Source of the DNA: Gammaproteobacteria bacterium
Lineage (GTDB): Bacteria > Pseudomonadota > Gammaproteobacteria > SMWH01
Direction: 5' to 3'
Length of the DNA stretch: 7,674 nucleotides
NCBI GenBank assembly: GCA_004357005.1
Contig: SMWH01000110.1
Coordinates: 1-7,674, forward strand
The notes below the pieces were generated by a model that made no database searches, was not told the DNA's origin, and saw nothing but the letters and a program-made list of their open reading frames with translations. Every line of letters starts with the position of its first letter. The first letter of the stretch is position 1. Below are positions 4,986 through 7,674 of the stretch, one piece after another. The translations under genes and the position numbers were made by a program.

Positions 4986-7595
4986 TCAACACGGCGGGAA
5001 AGCGATCACCACATCCCGCGTAGCCGAGCCGGTATCGCCGTCAGCATCGGTGGCAATCACCTGCAACTGGACCGGCGTGCCACCGCAATTCGTCATGACA
5101 TCATCCGATGGCGTCCACGTGGTGCTGGTGTTGGCGTTGTCGGGTCCGCTGGTGTTGCCGATGTTGATCTGGCCCGGGTTGCCAACCAGCATGCTGCCGT
5201 TGACGTACCAGGCGTAGGAAATCGGGCTCTTGTCGTCCGGGTCGTTGCCGCGCACGGTCAGGGTGGCCACCTGGTCGCGCGCCAGCCCCGAATCCTGGGC
5301 CGGCGTAATCCAGGTCACCACCGGGCCGGTGTTGGCAGGCGCGTTCACCACGTTGATCGTCGCCTGCGCCGTTGCCGATTTCCCGCCCGGATCAGTGCCG
5401 GTGAGAGTGATGGTTTTCTGGCCCAGCCCGTTGAAGACGACCTGAGCAGTACAACCCGAGGCGCTACCCGGCGAAGAAGCTGCCGGGAAATTCCAGTTCA
5501 TGACATTGCAATTCAAGGCATGGAACAGTTCGTTGTCGAAAGAGTTGCCCTGCACCTGGTACGTGAATCCCTGATAGACCTGTTGTCCGTTGGGCGGCCA
5601 CTCGATCCACACCTGGGGCACTGAGTTGCCCGTGCTGAACTCCACCCAGTCCGGACCCAGCGCGCCGTTGGTGTCCGTGGCCACGGCGATCAACAAATGC
5701 TTGCCCGGATTGCCCAGCATGAACTCGATCTCGGCCTTGCCGTCAATCACCGGGGTGGTCCCGATGAGACCGCCTCCGTAGGCGACGATCCACTTGATCT
5801 CACAGTTACCACTGGGACAGGTACCGTCTTCGAAGTCGAAGTAATCCGCTTTGGCGGTGATGATGGGAAAGGCGCCGGAACCCACTACTTCGTCCTGCTG
5901 CGGTGAGGTAATGGTGGGCGTGGGTTTCTCGTTCCAGTATTCCGGATGGAGAAAGCCCAGCTCCGCTTCGATATTGGCCATGGGCGCGAAGGCGCGCTCT
6001 TCACCGATGCTGCCCCAGTAGATGCCGTGCAGCGACACTTCGATAAAACCCCAGTGTGGCCGGTACATGGGGCCGCCGCTGTCCCCGCTCTGTCTTGAAC
6101 CACCTTCGACGATGGTCTGGCACAATTGCGTAACCACGTTCGGCGAGTTGCCGACCCCGCTCCAGTCAGCATCCACATCACAGCAGGTCTCTACCACCGT
6201 GCCTTCCTGATGACCACTCATACTGCCGGTCCAATGTGCCGTGTTGCCACAGGCAAGGGTTCCGCCTTTGACGGACACCCTCGACGCCAGGCTGTGGGGC
6301 CAGTAGTGGGACGATTTGGCGATCAGACCGATACGGCCGGTTGCTCCGGGGTTCAACCTGAAAAACGAGGCGTCCGCCCAGGTACACGTGCAACCGCTGG
6401 GACAGGCACCGCCAGTAAAGGTCCCCGCATCCGCTGTCTCCACAGCATCTGCGGCGTTTTGCGCTGGTTGGGACCAACTGTCGCCGACACTGCCGGCGTT
6501 CGTTGTGACATGTTCGTTGGTCACGAAACCGATCTCACCGCCGCGCCAGGTCAGAAAACCGATGGTACCGCCGCTGCCTGCGCTACTGCCAGCCACGCCG
6601 GCTGCCAGGCCGCCCCGCAACGGCCGGGTGGTGCCCTGCAGTTGCGGTATCAGTTGGTGATTGTCCACGGTGAAAACACCGCGGTGTTTGAAGTAAATGG
6701 CTTCCGCCGGAATACCGCGTTCGGTCAGGAGTTGTTCCACCGCGTCGCGGTCGGCCATATCCTGGATGCCCACGGTGACAGTGTTGCGGCGTTCATCCAC
6801 GTCCAGTGACGTGACCTCATCCATCGACAGCGTGGGACCCGCCCGGCCCTTCCAGGCACGCAGCTCGGTGAACTGGAATGTGCCCTGAACTGGCTCGATG
6901 CTCTCTGGCGGTGGCAGGTCTTTGCCGAACACGGTCGTGATCGCGCGCACGGCTCTACGGAATACCGCGTCATCGGTATCGGTCAACACGACTTTGAGCA
7001 CATCCTCGTCGTAATAGAGCCCACCAAACTCGGGGACCTGTTCGGCCACATCGGCAAACTGGTCATCGATGGTGTAAGGCGTGCGCGGGGCGCGTGGCTC
7101 AGGCACGAGCGGCGTCCCGATGGCCTGGCGGAAATGGCACTGGGAATCCAGTCGGTAACCCGTGGGTTGCGCGCGAAGTGCCGCGATCAGCAAGCGCAGA
7201 TCCGCCGGAGTGAGATTCCCGCAAGGATAGGCCACATCCGCGAGCGGTCGCTGACCGCGATCAAGGACGATGCGCCTGTGCGACAGCAAATCCCTCAAAA
7301 AACGCGCGTCTTCCGTATCGAACAATCCGTCACCGTCCGCGTCTCCGACGATGTTCGAGCGCACACGCACTTTCAGGTGGCGGGCCATGGACGGGCGCAG
7401 TTGCAAATCCGGCTGCCTGGCGGCGACGCGCTCGATGCTGATGCGCCGCAACTCGATTGCGCGTTCGCGCTCGGCCGCAGGCTGGGCCAGCACCCCCGGC
7501 CCCGTCAAAAGAATCCAGACACAACAAAGCGCAAGGCTCCGCCTGCAGCGACCCGTGTCGTCGCGGCCGCTGCCCCGGATGAGGCTAGCTTTCAC
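4986..7595 (-). CDS. Secreted multidomain trypsin-like (S1) serine protease with dockerin-like module
   Basis: This 869-residue protein is predicted to be an exported endopeptidase. It starts at GTG 7593-7595, with AGGGGGA six bases upstream; no ATG occurs until residue 70. The signal peptide spans about 1-37 (Arg-rich start, hydrophobic core LALCCVWILL, then GVLA). Residues 83-104 (GDADGDGLFDTEDARFLRDLL) match a type I dockerin calcium loop and helix; 119-140 resembles the partner repeat with its acidic ligands lost. Residues 195-310 resemble a protease prodomain (VTSLDVDERRNTVTVGI). The protease domain spans about 340-550: likely nucleophile S506 in GDSGGP, H362 in VTNEHV, and D408 in WADASFF. 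The His motif differs from the classical TAAHC. Cysteines at 398, 402, 404, 449, 471, 472 and 492 suggest disulfides. Three Ig/PKD-like domains follow (about 558-656, 659-751 and 758-866), and the final residue is Cys. These should bind surfaces or polymers. The substrate is unknown. Confidence 0.9.
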   Translation of the reverse strand: MKASLIRGSGRDDTGRCRRSLALCCVWILLTGPGVLAQPAAERERAIELRRISIERVAARQPDLQLRPSMARHLKVRVRSNIVGDADGDGLFDTEDARFLRDLLSHRRIVLDRGQRPLADVAYPCGNLTPADLRLLIAALRAQPTGYRLDSQCHFRQAIGTPLVPEPRAPRTPYTIDDQFADVAEQVPEFGGLYYDEDVLKVVLTDTDDAVFRRAVRAITTVFGKDLPPPESIEPVQGTFQFTELRAWKGRAGPTLSMDEVTSLDVDERRNTVTVGIQDMADRDAVEQLLTERGIPAEAIYFKHRGVFTVDNHQLIPQLQGTTRPLRGGLAAGVAGSSAGSGGTIGFLTWRGGEIGFVTNEHVTTNAGSVGDSWSQPAQNAADAVETADAGTFTGGACPSGCTCTWADASFFRLNPGATGRIGLIAKSSHYWPHSLASRVSVKGGTLACGNTAHWTGSMSGHQEGTVVETCCDVDADWSGVGNSPNVVTQLCQTIVEGGSRQSGDSGGPMYRPHWGFIEVSLHGIYWGSIGEERAFAPMANIEAELGFLHPEYWNEKPTPTITSPQQDEVVGSGAFPIITAKADYFDFEDGTCPSGNCEIKWIVAYGGGLIGTTPVIDGKAEIEFMLGNPGKHLLIAVATDTNGALGPDWVEFSTGNSVPQVWIEWPPNGQQVYQGFTYQVQGNSFDNELFHALNCNVMNWNFPAASSPGSASGCTAQVVFNGLGQKTITLTGTDPGGKSATAQATINVVNAPANTGPVVTWITPAQDSGLARDQVATLTVRGNDPDDKSPISYAWYVNGSMLVGNPGQINIGNTSGPDNANTSTTWTPSDDVMTNCGGTPVQLQVIATDADGDTGSATRDVVIAFPPC

Positions 7596-7643
7596 GGTTG
7601 GTCCCCCTGCGCCGGCGGCTCCGGCGCTCGTTATGAGGGGTCT

Positions 7644-7672
7644 ATCCTAGTTGGGAATTGCGTCCCAATCAA
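7644..7672 (-). promoter_or_regulatory. Candidate promoter of the protease operon
   Basis: On the minus strand, TTGATT (7667-7672) and TAGGAT (7644-7649) are separated by 17 bases, each matching consensus at four of six positions. The GTG start lies about 40 bases past the expected transcription start, with a GC-rich leader between (7600-7640). The -35 region is close to the window edge, so upstream elements cannot be seen. Confidence 0.5.
7651..7668. promoter_or_regulatory. Inverted repeat inside the protease promoter, possible operator
   Basis: TTGGGA (7651-7656) and TCCCAA (7663-7668) form a perfect 6-bp dyad around a 6-bp centre. It fills the spacer between the -35 and -10 boxes. A dimeric repressor or a MerR-type activator could bind here; which one cannot be told from sequence. 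Confidence 0.45.
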
Positions 7673-7674
7673 AT

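Noticed and set aside
6126..6809. Plus-strand open frame of 227 codons
   Set aside because: It is antisense to the S1 protease domain with its clear triad, and has no recognisable features of its own.

Overview
The window looks like chromosomal DNA of a GC-rich proteobacterium, probably a gammaproteobacterium. The clues are the GC-rich codon use, the Shine-Dalgarno style ribosome sites, sigma70-like promoters with TAGGNT-type -10 boxes, and a stand-alone one-domain RRM protein whose N-terminus (MNIYAGNLPYSVTEDDLREA) is of the kind common in that class. No RNA gene, insertion sequence, phage gene or CRISPR array was seen. Every gene I accept lies on the minus strand, so the window reads right to left.

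From the right edge: a candidate promoter with an inverted repeat in its spacer (7644-7672) drives a GTG-initiated secreted protein of 869 residues. This protein has a signal peptide, a dockerin-like calcium-binding module, a prodomain-like stretch, a trypsin-like (S1) protease domain with a recognisable His/Asp/Ser triad, and three Ig/PKD-like beta domains. After 34 bp comes an unrecognised 296-residue gene (4061-4951) with a good ribosome site and a less GC-rich 5' end, probably the second gene of the same operon. A strong inverted repeat (4011-4038) follows it.

Next is a 210-residue membrane protein (3216-3848) with four predicted transmembrane segments built as an internal duplication, plus a three-repeat ankyrin tail. 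It ends in a Rho-independent terminator (3169-3193). A separate candidate promoter (3131-3159) then serves a secreted M20 metallopeptidase (1590-2906). Its leader contains a possible 27-codon ORF and a perfect 14-bp palindrome where a ribosome site would be expected.

The 439-bp gap 1151-1589 is rich in signals: a T8G8 run, helically phased A-tracts, hairpins, a promoter-like element and a strong terminator. It leads to the small RRM RNA-binding protein (881-1150), which has its own terminator (824-857). At the left end a small ORF (489-638) overlaps by ATGA a gene running off the edge (1-492). That partial gene encodes an Arg-rich N-terminus followed by perfect-period 18-residue (54-bp) tandem repeats arranged as 108-bp dimers.

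Taken together, the right half is an export-oriented pair (protease plus unknown partner). The rest are single genes with their own signals, and I see no evidence that they form one pathway. The least explained parts are the 296-residue partner gene, the repeat protein at the left edge, and the leader region before the RRM gene.
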